64,000 nt of DNA. Source: Candidatus Latescibacterota bacterium. Its GTDB lineage: Bacteria; Latescibacterota; UBA2968; UBA8231. Where the stretch lies: the NCBI GenBank assembly GCA_022820485.1, contig JAJEFJ010000040.1:1-64000 (forward strand), read 5' to 3'. Numbering within the stretch: position 1 is the first letter of the stretch; each line of letters opens with the position of its first letter. The position numbers and the translations under genes are program-made. The notes beneath the pieces are model-generated. The model searched no databases. It saw only the letters and a program-made list of their open reading frames with translations, and was not told the origin of the DNA. This document shows, one piece after another, positions 17,384 through 26,132 of the stretch.

Positions 17384-19660
17384 TTGCGACGCGTCTTTCC
17401 CTTGTATGCCCTTTCGGGCTTCATCAGCCTCGGCTACCAAGTCGCGTGGTTCCGCATTTTCGTCGATTGGTTTGGCTCGACCAACCTCACCTTCGCCCTA
17501 GTGGTGTGCAGCTTTATCGGGGGTTTGGGCTGCGGTGCGCTTTTGAGTCGGCGAATCATCCGGCTGCTGACCGACCGGACCGGCATCGGGGACAAGCTGC
17601 GTTTGTACGGGCTGATAGAACTTCTGGTCGGGGTGTCGGCTCTTGTGACCGTAGCGATCGAATATCTGCCGACGGACCTCTGGGGTTCTTTCCCGTATCA
17701 TCTGAACGACGGAATCTGGGTCCAGACGATTCGCTACCAGATTGCCCAGGGAACCATCGCTACGGTCAGCCTCTTTATTCCTTGTCTGTTCATGGGGGTG
17801 ACCTTCCCCTTGCTGTGCGATATTTTCCGCTCAATACCGAGGGACGGACGCCTCCCCTCCGTCCTGTACGCGTGGAACACTATTGGTGCGTGTACCGGCG
17901 TCCTCGCTTGCCAGTTCATTCTGATACCGGAGATCGGGCACAAGCCAATCTTCTGGCTGATGGCCGGCTTGAACATACTGCTAGGATTGTACTTCCTAGC
18001 CAGCGGCGGCACACCCGCTGACGACGAAGCGGCGGACACTGCCTGCACAACATTCCCAAGTACACCTAGGTCGGGAAGTGCCCTCATTGCTTGTGCCGCG
18101 CTGAGCGGCTTGCTCGCCGGAGCACTCGAAGGCGATATGTTCAAACGGATCGATTTTATTGTCGTGCTGAGCCCTGGGGCGACCATGTCGTTTATCTCCT
18201 TCTGGGCAGTGCTGGGCATTTTTCTGGCCAGCATTATCGTGCGGCACGTCGAGCGCATCCGGCTCGCTCATATCAAGGGCGCGTACGGTCTGGCCGCGCT
18301 CTACTACTTCGCGCTCTGGCGATTTAGCGACGAGCTGACCTATTTGGTGGGCAACCCGCCGGATGTGCGCGGCGTACATCACTTTCCAGTGAGTCTCTCA
18401 CAGCTCTTCGTTTATACAGGTATCTATGTATTGCCTTCGTACTTGCTGATCTCCCTGCTCCTGCCCTACGTCTGCAATCGACTACAGGGCATGGGGAAAC
18501 ACTTGGGGCTGGCCTACGGTCTGAATACGGTGGGGTTCTGTCTCGGCCTGATCGCCTTCACGCTGGTGGCACCTCGCCTGAACATCTTCTATTCGTTGAA
18601 GCTCTTTCTGGCCTTTATGGTGCTCGCCGCGATCGCCTTGGCATTCATCTCGGAATTCCGTCCCATAAAAGCATGGCAGATCGCTGTCTTGGTAGTTTTT
18701 GTCGCCAGCGCCTGTATAGCTACGCCAAGAAGATTCGATCGAGATTTTTTTACGCCCTTGATGTGGCCCAACACTGTTGCGGCCCAAGGCATGAGGAGCA
18801 ACGCCGCCCATACTACGTATTTTCTCAAGCTTCCGAACAACGACATGAAGCTCTTCTTCGGCCGCCTGTCCATGTCGGGTACATCGCCGCGATCCCAGCA
18901 GTACATGCGTCTGATGGCGCACTTCCCTTTACTCGTCCATCCGCATCCAAAGAAAGCCCTGCTGATCTGTTTCGGAGTCGGCAATACCGCCTCGGCTATC
19001 GCCGCCCACGAGAGCATCACACGGATCGACGCCGTCGATCTCAACGAGAACGTATTCAAGATGGCACCAGCCTTTGCCGAGCACCACGCCTTCGTACACT
19101 TGGATCCACGGCTGCGGATGATCAACGATGACGGGCGCAACTTCCTCGCGCTGAGCGACGAGACGTACGACTTGATCACCAGCGAACCGCCACCGCCCAT
19201 GGCCGGGGGAGTGTATCGCCTGTATTCGCGGGAGTACTACGAGCAGGTCCTTGCGCATCTGAGCCCCGATGGATTTATGAGCCAATGGCTGCCCATAGGG
19301 CAGTTGCCGAATGACGCGATTGAATTGGTGACTAGAACTTTCGTCGCGGTATTCCCATACAGTCTGTTGTTTGAGGGGGCAGGCCACCACCTGATCTTGC
19401 TAGGCAGCCGCTCACCCATCCGTTTCGAGCAACTGTCCGAACGCTTCTATAAATCCGATAGGGTTAGAACTGATCTCTTGCGGATCGGTCTCTCAACTCC
19501 TGCTGCGCTAGTTGCCCGCGTGATCCGCAACGACGCCGAACTACGCAGTCGCCTCGGATCGGGGCGCGTGCTCAGCGATCAGCACAATGACTTGGAGCAT
19601 TTGTTTTACGATCCAGAGGAAGTTCAAAGGACCTCTTACGAATACTTGCGCGGTCGATAG
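17384..19660 (+). CDS. Multi-spanning membrane protein fused to a spermidine-synthase-like domain
   Basis: A 758-residue protein. The first ~470 residues contain many membrane helices, starting with ALSGFISLGYQVAWFRIF, typical of fused MFS/spermidine-synthase proteins. The C-terminal cytosolic part has a Rossmann methyltransferase-like fold with LLICFGVGNTASAI, DAVDLNENV (ribose-binding acid) and DDGRNFL. The position of the spermidine synthase catalytic Asp reads YDLITSEPPPP, so classic aminopropyl transfer is doubtful. The start is a TTG at 17384; a stop lies three codons upstream and there is no ATG near, so the start is unsure. The gene stands alone between 12-bp direct repeats. Its role is unknown. 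Confidence 0.85.
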   Translation: MRRVFPLYALSGFISLGYQVAWFRIFVDWFGSTNLTFALVVCSFIGGLGCGALLSRRIIRLLTDRTGIGDKLRLYGLIELLVGVSALVTVAIEYLPTDLWGSFPYHLNDGIWVQTIRYQIAQGTIATVSLFIPCLFMGVTFPLLCDIFRSIPRDGRLPSVLYAWNTIGACTGVLACQFILIPEIGHKPIFWLMAGLNILLGLYFLASGGTPADDEAADTACTTFPSTPRSGSALIACAALSGLLAGALEGDMFKRIDFIVVLSPGATMSFISFWAVLGIFLASIIVRHVERIRLAHIKGAYGLAALYYFALWRFSDELTYLVGNPPDVRGVHHFPVSLSQLFVYTGIYVLPSYLLISLLLPYVCNRLQGMGKHLGLAYGLNTVGFCLGLIAFTLVAPRLNIFYSLKLFLAFMVLAAIALAFISEFRPIKAWQIAVLVVFVASACIATPRRFDRDFFTPLMWPNTVAAQGMRSNAAHTTYFLKLPNNDMKLFFGRLSMSGTSPRSQQYMRLMAHFPLLVHPHPKKALLICFGVGNTASAIAAHESITRIDAVDLNENVFKMAPAFAEHHAFVHLDPRLRMINDDGRNFLALSDETYDLITSEPPPPMAGGVYRLYSREYYEQVLAHLSPDGFMSQWLPIGQLPNDAIELVTRTFVAVFPYSLLFEGAGHHLILLGSRSPIRFEQLSERFYKSDRVRTDLLRIGLSTPAALVARVIRNDAELRSRLGSGRVLSDQHNDLEHLFYDPEEVQRTSYEYLRGR

Positions 19661-19664
19661 GTTT

Positions 19665-19676
19665 GCGTATGCGCTG
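19665..19676. repeat. 12-bp direct repeat, right copy
   Basis: GCGTATGCGCTG, identical to 17327-17338; see that entry. Confidence 0.5.
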
Positions 19677-19689
19677 CCATGCCGAGCAG

Positions 19690-21678
19690 TTAGATTTGCG
19701 TGAGAAAGCTCCCCATGTGTCCGGTTATATAATCCAGCACTAGCCATCCGCCCGCCGCCACGATCTCGCCCAAGATCAGGCCCAGAAAAAAAGGCCGCAA
19801 ATTCCGGTATAGCTTGGGACCGCCGTAGCGCAGGATTAACAGTTTGAGGAACCAAGCGAGAAAGGCGCTGCCGAAGATATGTCCCGTCTTCCAGTTGGCG
19901 CTGATGGTATAGCCGAGGGGATTGAGCGGCCACCAGACGAACTGGTGCCGCGCCCACATCAGCAGGGCCATCACGCCCCCACCGATGCCCATGAACAGCC
20001 AAGCGTCTAGTCTTGGACCGGGCAGTTCTGCGGCGATGCGAGGAGCCATATCCCGAGGACCAAAGGTGGGGGCCTGCCCTACGAAAAAGAGCGGATTAAG
20101 GTTGATGCCCCCGTATTTGTAGGCCAGCACTAAGGTCATATACGACGAGCCGACTAGACTGACCACAACGGCAATGACTACGGCCCAGAATAGTCGGCGC
20201 TTGGAACCGGTGATAATCTCACCCATCTTCAGTCCGTTGGCTACAGACGCCATGACAAAGGAACGCACTTCGGAATGCCAGCCGTAGGAAAAGCCCAAGG
20301 CAACTAAACCCGAAGCACCCAAGGCCGAGGCCCCGGCTCCCGAAATGACAAAGCTCGAAGTCATGATAGGGGGTCGCATGGCCGGGATGCCTCCTTCGGC
20401 CACTACCCGAGTTAGCCCTATAAACAGCATCATTGCACCAAAGAGGAATAAGAGTGCCGTGGGAAGGGTTAGCCCCATCATGCAAAGGCCGACCACCACT
20501 AGGGCAAGTGCCGCTAGCAGGCCGAAAAGAGCCTGTCGGTAGGATAGCATCTCGCCGCTGTCGTCAACCTCTTCGTCGCCATGGAAGGCTTTGCGATATA
20601 CACTTTGTAAATGGCCGCGTCCCACCCACAATCCCACCAGCACAAAGACGATCATAGAGCCCATACCCTGATGGGCTAGGAAAGGTTCGATCGAGTAGAA
20701 ATCGATCCGCTGCGTACTTTGCAAGCCGACGATATTGAAGATGCCCCGCTGGACAGTAGTGAGAATGTAGAATATCCAGATTGAGGCCGTGATATCGAGA
20801 TTGACGAAATAGAAAAAGCCTATCCAGGGCGGACTAAACCAGAAATTCAGGCCGACCGTATCGCGGAACAAGGGCAATATGAAGGTCTTGGTGATCTGTG
20901 GAAAGTTCGGAAAGTAGGAGTGTAGGCCGTTGATACTGAGCAGAATAAATGATACGGCAAAGCCGATCCACATGGCTTTGTTGGTGAAAAACGACCGACC
21001 GATCATTCCTTCCCGTTCTCGGCCGATCATCTCCATAGGCACTTGGATCAGTGGATAGACCAGCTTTTCCCGGTCCATCCACTGGCGGCGTAGAATGACC
21101 ATGGTGCAGATCATGGCGAAGCTGAGCACTAGAAAAAACCCATACCAGAAACTCAGCGGTACGATCCAGATGCCCCAAGGAATGACCTCGCCTTCAGGCA
21201 GACCTTCAAAGAAAAAACGCGCCGCGTTTTCGCCCCGGGGAATCATCCAACTAGGGATGTACTGGTTGTAGAGAAAATCCCAGTTGTTCTCGGGCGTGGC
21301 ATAGTAGGTGGAGCCGAGTAAGCAGGGTATGATGAACTGAGTGAAACCCATACCGGGAACACAGCAGGACACCGCTAGCATGATGTAGATGGTTACCAAC
21401 TCGGCTTGGTCCAAGGCCAAGGGCCGGCGAAGACAGGCGATCAAGGCACTGGCGAGCACGACAAAGAAGAAGAAGAACAGGGCCGCCGGAGTGCTGAAGT
21501 TCAAGGTTAGATACGAGCCTCGGATGAGGGTCGTAGCATAGGCGTCGAGGAGATTTAGCAGAAAGGCCAGTACCGCCCCAAGTAAGATGGCCCGGGCCGA
21601 AATGCCTTTGACGTCTCCATAACTTGGCTGGCTTCTTTTTAGCCATGCGAGGTGTTGAGGCGGAATTCTCTTTTTCAA
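19690..21678 (-). CDS. DUF6785-like large integral membrane protein
   Basis: The 662-residue protein has roughly 14 predicted membrane helices. The N-terminal pattern matches the uncharacterised DUF6785/DUF6784 proteins of Planctomycetota and related phyla. The supporting motifs are AILLGAVLAFLLNLLDAY, then LDQAELVTIYIMLAVSCCVPGMGFTQ, then RRQWMDREKLVYPLIQVPMEM. Its repeated helical halves are reminiscent of oligopeptide-transporter folds, which is inference only. A conserved-looking VVAEGGIPAMRPP segment lies near the middle. The start codon is TTG at 21678 with only a weak ribosome site (AGAG). It ends 29 bases from the convergent spermidine-synthase-like gene. No function is known. Confidence 0.82.
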   Translation of the reverse strand: MKKRIPPQHLAWLKRSQPSYGDVKGISARAILLGAVLAFLLNLLDAYATTLIRGSYLTLNFSTPAALFFFFFVVLASALIACLRRPLALDQAELVTIYIMLAVSCCVPGMGFTQFIIPCLLGSTYYATPENNWDFLYNQYIPSWMIPRGENAARFFFEGLPEGEVIPWGIWIVPLSFWYGFFLVLSFAMICTMVILRRQWMDREKLVYPLIQVPMEMIGREREGMIGRSFFTNKAMWIGFAVSFILLSINGLHSYFPNFPQITKTFILPLFRDTVGLNFWFSPPWIGFFYFVNLDITASIWIFYILTTVQRGIFNIVGLQSTQRIDFYSIEPFLAHQGMGSMIVFVLVGLWVGRGHLQSVYRKAFHGDEEVDDSGEMLSYRQALFGLLAALALVVVGLCMMGLTLPTALLFLFGAMMLFIGLTRVVAEGGIPAMRPPIMTSSFVISGAGASALGASGLVALGFSYGWHSEVRSFVMASVANGLKMGEIITGSKRRLFWAVVIAVVVSLVGSSYMTLVLAYKYGGINLNPLFFVGQAPTFGPRDMAPRIAAELPGPRLDAWLFMGIGGGVMALLMWARHQFVWWPLNPLGYTISANWKTGHIFGSAFLAWFLKLLILRYGGPKLYRNLRPFFLGLILGEIVAAGGWLVLDYITGHMGSFLTQI

Positions 21679-21753
21679 TACTTGTCTCTAGGGGCTATCA
21701 TATGTCGTATTTCAACTCATGGGTAAGTTGTTTGAGCGACAAAGAGAGGCCGT

Positions 21754-22548
21754 TTATTTTGTCATCACTAGGCGTGCTCCAATAGCACAGTAGCGGAGCG
21801 ATTGATCAAAGCTGAAGCGTTTGGCCGACCGCACGTTGCGCGCGTGATTGACAAAGCCGCCGCCGCGCATAACGCGAGCAGTTCCCGAAGCAGTTCCGGT
21901 AGGGTCCACCTGTTTGGCACTTGAATAGGCGCTGCTGTACCAGTCTTGCACCCACTCCCATACATTGCCGTGCATATCGTATAAACCCCAGGGATTCGGC
22001 TGCTTTGAACCCACCGGCTGGGCAAACTTCCCCTCCGCGTCTCCTAGGGTTCCTATGTACCAGGCATAGTCGCCCAACTGGCTTTCATCGTCCCCAAAGG
22101 AACGGCTCGTTGTGGTCCCGGCCCGGCAGGCGTATTCCCACTCGGCTTCGGTAGGTAGGCGGTACAAATCTCTATCGGCGGCTTGGTTCAAGCGGCGGAG
22201 GAATTCCTGCATATCGATCCACGAGATATAGACTGCCGGGTGATTCGGCGCGGCCTGGACGTACTTGCGCCGGGTCCACGGTGCGGTTCCCATCACCGCG
22301 ATCCATTGGGCCTGGGTAATCTCAAATTTACCCAAGTAAAAGCCCTTGCTGATCGAGACTTCGTGCTGTGGGCCTTCGTCTTCACCTCGTATAGGAGCTG
22401 AGGCTGGCGATCCCATCAGAAAGGTACCTGGTTCGATCCACACGAATTCCATCGTGACTCCGTCGCGAAGTTCCACGACGATGTTCTCGGATCGCCCCGC
22501 AGCCGCGCACGTGATGCCCATCATTAGGGCGGCAAAAATCTGCCTCAT
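21754..22548 (-). CDS. Secreted SUMF1/formylglycine-generating-enzyme-like protein without catalytic cysteines
   Basis: The 264-residue protein has a signal peptide; ATG 22548 follows AGAGGTGCGGA. The FGE-sulfatase fold is evident from MEFVWIEPGTFLMGS, KFEITQAQWIAVMG, YRLPTEAEWEYACRAGT, WGLYDMHGNVWEWVQDWY and RVMRGGGF. In true FGE enzymes the segment after RGGS carries a redox Cys pair; here it reads FVNHARNVRSAKR with no Cys. This is therefore more likely a binding or structural member of the family, or an EgtB/PvdO-like relative with different chemistry. It is divergent from the CRTAC1 gene and separated from it by a perfect hairpin. Confidence 0.88.
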   Translation of the reverse strand: MRQIFAALMMGITCAAAGRSENIVVELRDGVTMEFVWIEPGTFLMGSPASAPIRGEDEGPQHEVSISKGFYLGKFEITQAQWIAVMGTAPWTRRKYVQAAPNHPAVYISWIDMQEFLRRLNQAADRDLYRLPTEAEWEYACRAGTTTSRSFGDDESQLGDYAWYIGTLGDAEGKFAQPVGSKQPNPWGLYDMHGNVWEWVQDWYSSAYSSAKQVDPTGTASGTARVMRGGGFVNHARNVRSAKRFSFDQSLRYCAIGARLVMTK

Positions 22549-22581
22549 TCCGCACCTCTGAATATATGAATGGCAGAGGCA

Positions 22582-22612
22582 TGCCACTTTTTAGCAAAAC
22601 AAAAAAGTGGCA
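22582..22612. repeat. Perfect 11-bp inverted repeat between divergent genes
   Basis: TGCCACTTTTT (22582-22592) and AAAAAGTGGCA (22602-22612) are exact complements with a nine-base loop. It lies 34 bases upstream of the SUMF1-like start and just upstream of the predicted promoter for the CRTAC1 gene. It could be an operator or a hairpin in the SUMF1-like leader. Confidence 0.6.
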
Positions 22613-22645
22613 AAACCATCGCCCTCGTCCTACGGTTTCCCGTCC

Positions 22646-22674
22646 TTGTCGCAGTAGAGGCCAATGCCTATAAT
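22646..22674 (+). promoter_or_regulatory. Predicted promoter of the CRTAC1 gene
   Basis: TTGTCG (22646-22651), 17 bases, TATAAT (22669-22674). The -10 matches the consensus exactly. The start would be near 22681, leaving about 47 bases of leader before ATG 22728. Confidence 0.5.
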
Positions 22675-22727
22675 TTCCCACCCATGTAACTATTACCTGC
22701 TTAGTTCACCTCTACAGCGATGAGTAT

Positions 22728-24419
22728 ATGGAGCTTTTTTATCGTCGCCGTGCCCTTGTCTTTGCCTTGGCGCTGGCCGTGCTGCTGCCGGCATCTGTTC
22801 TACCCCAATTCACCGACCAAACAAAGGAAGCGCACATCGCCTTTCAGCACGTGGCCGGCGGACCTAAGAAAAAGCACATTGTCGAAACCTCCGGTGGAGG
22901 GGCTGCTTTTTTTGACTACGACAACGATGGCGACCTCGATCTATACGCGGTCAACGGCGCTACGGTCAATACCTACCGGCAAAAATCCGGACCGGGCAAT
23001 GTTCTCTACCGCAACCAAGGTAACGGCACCTTTGCCGATGTCACCTTACTTGCCGGCGTTGGGGACCGTAGTTGGGGCATGGGCTGTACCGTGGGCGACA
23101 TCGACGGCGATGGGTACCGCGATCTGTACGTGACCAATTATGGTCCCAATGTTCTCTACCGCAACCAAGGTAATGGCACCTTTGTGGACATTTCTGCTGG
23201 GGTAGCAGGGGATGACTATAGTTCTAGTGCCGCTTTTTTTGATTACGATGGCGACGGGAATCTCGATTTATACGTCGCCAATTATCTCGTCTACGATTTT
23301 GACTCCCCTCCAGATAAGGTCTGTACCTACGAGGGGATCGAAATCTTCTGCGGTCCCCAGGGCCTACCTGGAGCCGCCGACCGATTCTACCGCAACAATG
23401 GGGACAACACCTTTACCGATGTTACCCGTCCCTCGGGTATTTCTTGGGCCAATCGCTACTATGGATTGGGCGTACTGGCCGAAGATTTCGACAACGATGG
23501 CGACACCGATCTCTTTGTGGCCAATGACGCAACTCCCAATGTACTCTTCGACAACAACCGCGATGGCACCTTTAGCGAAATTGGCCTCAAAGCAGGCATC
23601 GCGTATAACGAATACGGCGAGGAAGAGGCAGGTATGGGGGTCAGCGGCGGAGACTATGACGCCGACGGTGACCTCGACCTCTATATAACCCATTTTTTCC
23701 GCGAGAGTAATACCTTCTATCTCAACGACGGACAGGGCCATTTCAAAGATATAACGACCCAGATCGGTCTAGAAGAACCCACGCTTGGGATGCTGGGGTG
23801 GGGCACCCAATTTTTCGACTATGACAGGGACGGCGACTTGGATCTATTCGTTGCTAATGGCCATGTCTATCCACAGGCGGCTAGCACTATTGTGGGCACT
23901 TCCTACCCCCAGCGCAATCAATTGATCCGCAATGACGGCGGCAATCGTTTAATCGATATAGGGGCTGCGGCTGGCCCGGGAATGGGCCTCAAAAGAGTCA
24001 GCCGCGGTGCTAGCTTCGGCGACTACGACAACGACGGCGATATGGACATTTTCGTCGTCAATTTGGACGAGGCGAGCACCCTGCTGCGCAACGACTTCGC
24101 CCCCGTCAACAACTGGCTTGTCGTCCAACTTCTGGGCCGTGGCCCCAATCGCGACGCCGTCGGTGCCAAGATCCGTTTGCTAGCCGACGGCCGACCCCAG
24201 TGGCGGACGGCTAATGGTGCTTCCAGTTATCTCTCCTACAACGATATGCGTATTTTCTTCGGCTTGGGTAAGGCAGAAGGGGCAGATGAAGTGGAGGTCA
24301 CTTGGCCCGACGGTACCCGTCAGATAGTGCTAGCAGCACCGGCCAATAAGCTGTTGGTAATCCGCCAAAACGGCCCCTACTCCTTTCTGAAGATGGGGGC
24401 CAACCCCTATGTAGAGTAG
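22728..24419 (+). CDS. Secreted CRTAC1-like protein: FG-GAP/VCBS propeller with ASPIC/UnbV domain
   Basis: The 563-residue protein has an N-terminal signal peptide (about 1-26). Six to seven FG-GAP/VCBS blades carry calcium-loop motifs of the form DYDNDGDLDLY (for example near 65, 121, 167, 257, 315, 365 and 440). The C-terminal ASPIC/UnbV domain (about 470-555) contains VGAKIRLLADG, SSYLSYNDMRIFFGLG and VEVTWPDG. The blades fold as an integrin-like beta-propeller that probably binds calcium. Such proteins are exported and may bind surface polymers; no catalysis is established. Two related genes lie in the opposite-strand block further right. The ribosome site is weak, so the start is moderately sure. 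Confidence 0.88.
   Translation: MELFYRRRALVFALALAVLLPASVLPQFTDQTKEAHIAFQHVAGGPKKKHIVETSGGGAAFFDYDNDGDLDLYAVNGATVNTYRQKSGPGNVLYRNQGNGTFADVTLLAGVGDRSWGMGCTVGDIDGDGYRDLYVTNYGPNVLYRNQGNGTFVDISAGVAGDDYSSSAAFFDYDGDGNLDLYVANYLVYDFDSPPDKVCTYEGIEIFCGPQGLPGAADRFYRNNGDNTFTDVTRPSGISWANRYYGLGVLAEDFDNDGDTDLFVANDATPNVLFDNNRDGTFSEIGLKAGIAYNEYGEEEAGMGVSGGDYDADGDLDLYITHFFRESNTFYLNDGQGHFKDITTQIGLEEPTLGMLGWGTQFFDYDRDGDLDLFVANGHVYPQAASTIVGTSYPQRNQLIRNDGGNRLIDIGAAAGPGMGLKRVSRGASFGDYDNDGDMDIFVVNLDEASTLLRNDFAPVNNWLVVQLLGRGPNRDAVGAKIRLLADGRPQWRTANGASSYLSYNDMRIFFGLGKAEGADEVEVTWPDGTRQIVLAAPANKLLVIRQNGPYSFLKMGANPYVE
22997..23184. repeat. Two 38-bp direct repeats within the CRTAC1 gene
   Basis: The segments 22997-23034 and 23147-23184 are identical except for one base. 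They encode the NVLYRNQGNGTF turn of successive propeller blades, 50 codons apart. The identity at DNA level suggests recent blade duplication or conversion. Confidence 0.8.
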
Positions 24420-24430
24420 GACTGCGATCC

Positions 24431-26095
24431 CTACTCCTTTCCGAAAGCGGCTTTGAGGTTATCCTCCCGAATAACCACTTTCGATGCGTATTTATTCCGC
24501 ACTTCTTCGATAAACAGATTAAAGGCCCTTCGGTTTTTTTCTCTCCTGAGTTGGGATCGGACTCGCCACTCGGCTTCCGCAAAAGTCTCTCGCTTTCGTT
24601 CCCTAGAAAGCACCTTAAATATAGAATAACCCCCATCTACCTTGGCCGGACCGGTGAGCGCTCCGATCTCGGCTTTTTCGGCGACTTCTACAAAACCACC
24701 GAGAAAGGCCTTTTCGAAAAGGTGGAAGTGGAATCGGCCCTCTTCATCCCGAACCTCTAGCGAGCGGATAGAATACTCCTTGGCCAAATCGCCTAATCGG
24801 GCTCCTTTTTGGATCTGTTCCATCAACCTCAGTGCCTCGGCCTCTGTCTCTACCAGAACCTCCTGCACTTCAATTTGCTCGGGGTGCATATATCTTTCCG
24901 CATGGGCCTTGTAAAATTGGCGTAACTCGTTTTCGGCGATGGTCACTTTAGCTCTCAGGAGCCGCGCCCTGAGGGCACTTATCAAGAGTTGATTTGCTTG
25001 ATTCTCCAACCACTCGACCGTCTCTGTTTTCTCGTCTATGCCAGCACGCAGGGCCGCTTCCACCAGCATTGCATTGGGCACGACATGGCGCTCGGCAAAA
25101 GCGATCACTTGGCTGGAGTCGCTGAGTTGGGCCAAGGCATTGCCTTTCAGGACGTGGCCAGCCTCTGCCAAGTCTTGAGCGGTTATTTCTCCGCCGTCGT
25201 ACCTATAGAGAACTATATTGCGTTCTGTCTCCGAGGCGAAAGATGCACCGCCACGCACTTTTTCGACAATGAGCGCGAGACCTTCCCGGTCCAATTCGAG
25301 ATGGTATTTTTCCTTGAGTTCAGCAACTAGAGTCGATAGGGCCCGCTGCTTTTTTTCCTTTTTCAGTCCCATTTGGATCGCTAGCTTCCTCTGAGGACTG
25401 AGTTCGATGGTAGAATCGGCGATGACTGTGAAGATCGAATAGTTTCCACCGATTTTTATAGGCTCTGAGACTTCCCCCAAGGCTAGGGAAAATAGCTTGT
25501 CCTGAAGGGGCGTGACCATGTGCTCTCGAGTGGTGTAACGGCCTAAGTCACCACCTTGGGCCGAGGTTTTTTTGTTTATGGACCACTTTTGGGCGACTTG
25601 CCCAAAAGGCACCCCGTTTTTGAGTTCTTGGAGGGCGACCAAGGCATTTTCTCGGCTGGGAACCATTATATCGGCCAATCTGACCGCTCGCGTGAGCCCC
25701 ATGCGTTCAGCGTATTCCCGCACTTCGCTCTCCTCCACTTCCTCCTCTACTTCCAGCGCTCTATCTTGGAAAATGCTGATCAACTTTTCTTGCTGGACCT
25801 TTTCTAGTCGGGCGTGAAATTCAGGACTTTTGTCGAGATCAGCCGCCTTCGCCTCCATGATCAGTAGTTGGATATTGATCATGGTGTTCAAATGATTCTG
25901 CGCTTCTTCTACCCTAGTGGTCTCCGCCTTGGCATCTTCGGGGAGGCCAGCGATAAATTCTCGCAACTGGTCAACTGTTACCTCCTCATCACCTATCTGA
26001 GCAACAACTCGGTCTCCCGTTTCTACTGTGCAACCCATGTGTATGGTAAAAAGCACGAGTAGTAAAAGCCGAAATGCAGTCATTTCTCTTGGCAT
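24431..26095 (-). CDS. Peptidyl-prolyl isomerase with two PpiC domains (SurA/PrsA-like), probable lipoprotein
   Basis: About 554 residues. ATG 26095 follows AGAGGAGA by ten bases; a longer frame overlaps the upstream gene. The N-terminus carries a hydrophobic stretch ending TIHMGC, a loose lipobox. A SurA-like N-terminal helical domain is followed by two parvulin-type domains. The first is near 145-225 (DIMVPSRENAL, AQGGDLGRY). The second is near 440-530 (VQEVLVETEAEAL, EEGRFHFH). It probably acts in the periplasm, helping outer-membrane or secreted proteins fold. It is the last gene of the nine-gene block and lies 37 bases after the large barrel gene, so those products are the obvious clients (inference). 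Confidence 0.88.
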   Translation of the reverse strand: MPREMTAFRLLLLVLFTIHMGCTVETGDRVVAQIGDEEVTVDQLREFIAGLPEDAKAETTRVEEAQNHLNTMINIQLLIMEAKAADLDKSPEFHARLEKVQQEKLISIFQDRALEVEEEVEESEVREYAERMGLTRAVRLADIMVPSRENALVALQELKNGVPFGQVAQKWSINKKTSAQGGDLGRYTTREHMVTPLQDKLFSLALGEVSEPIKIGGNYSIFTVIADSTIELSPQRKLAIQMGLKKEKKQRALSTLVAELKEKYHLELDREGLALIVEKVRGGASFASETERNIVLYRYDGGEITAQDLAEAGHVLKGNALAQLSDSSQVIAFAERHVVPNAMLVEAALRAGIDEKTETVEWLENQANQLLISALRARLLRAKVTIAENELRQFYKAHAERYMHPEQIEVQEVLVETEAEALRLMEQIQKGARLGDLAKEYSIRSLEVRDEEGRFHFHLFEKAFLGGFVEVAEKAEIGALTGPAKVDGGYSIFKVLSRERKRETFAEAEWRVRSQLRREKNRRAFNLFIEEVRNKYASKVVIREDNLKAAFGKE

Positions 26096-26132
26096 GTAGC
26101 TCAGATCTCCTCTGTATTTCTGTATAGGTAGA

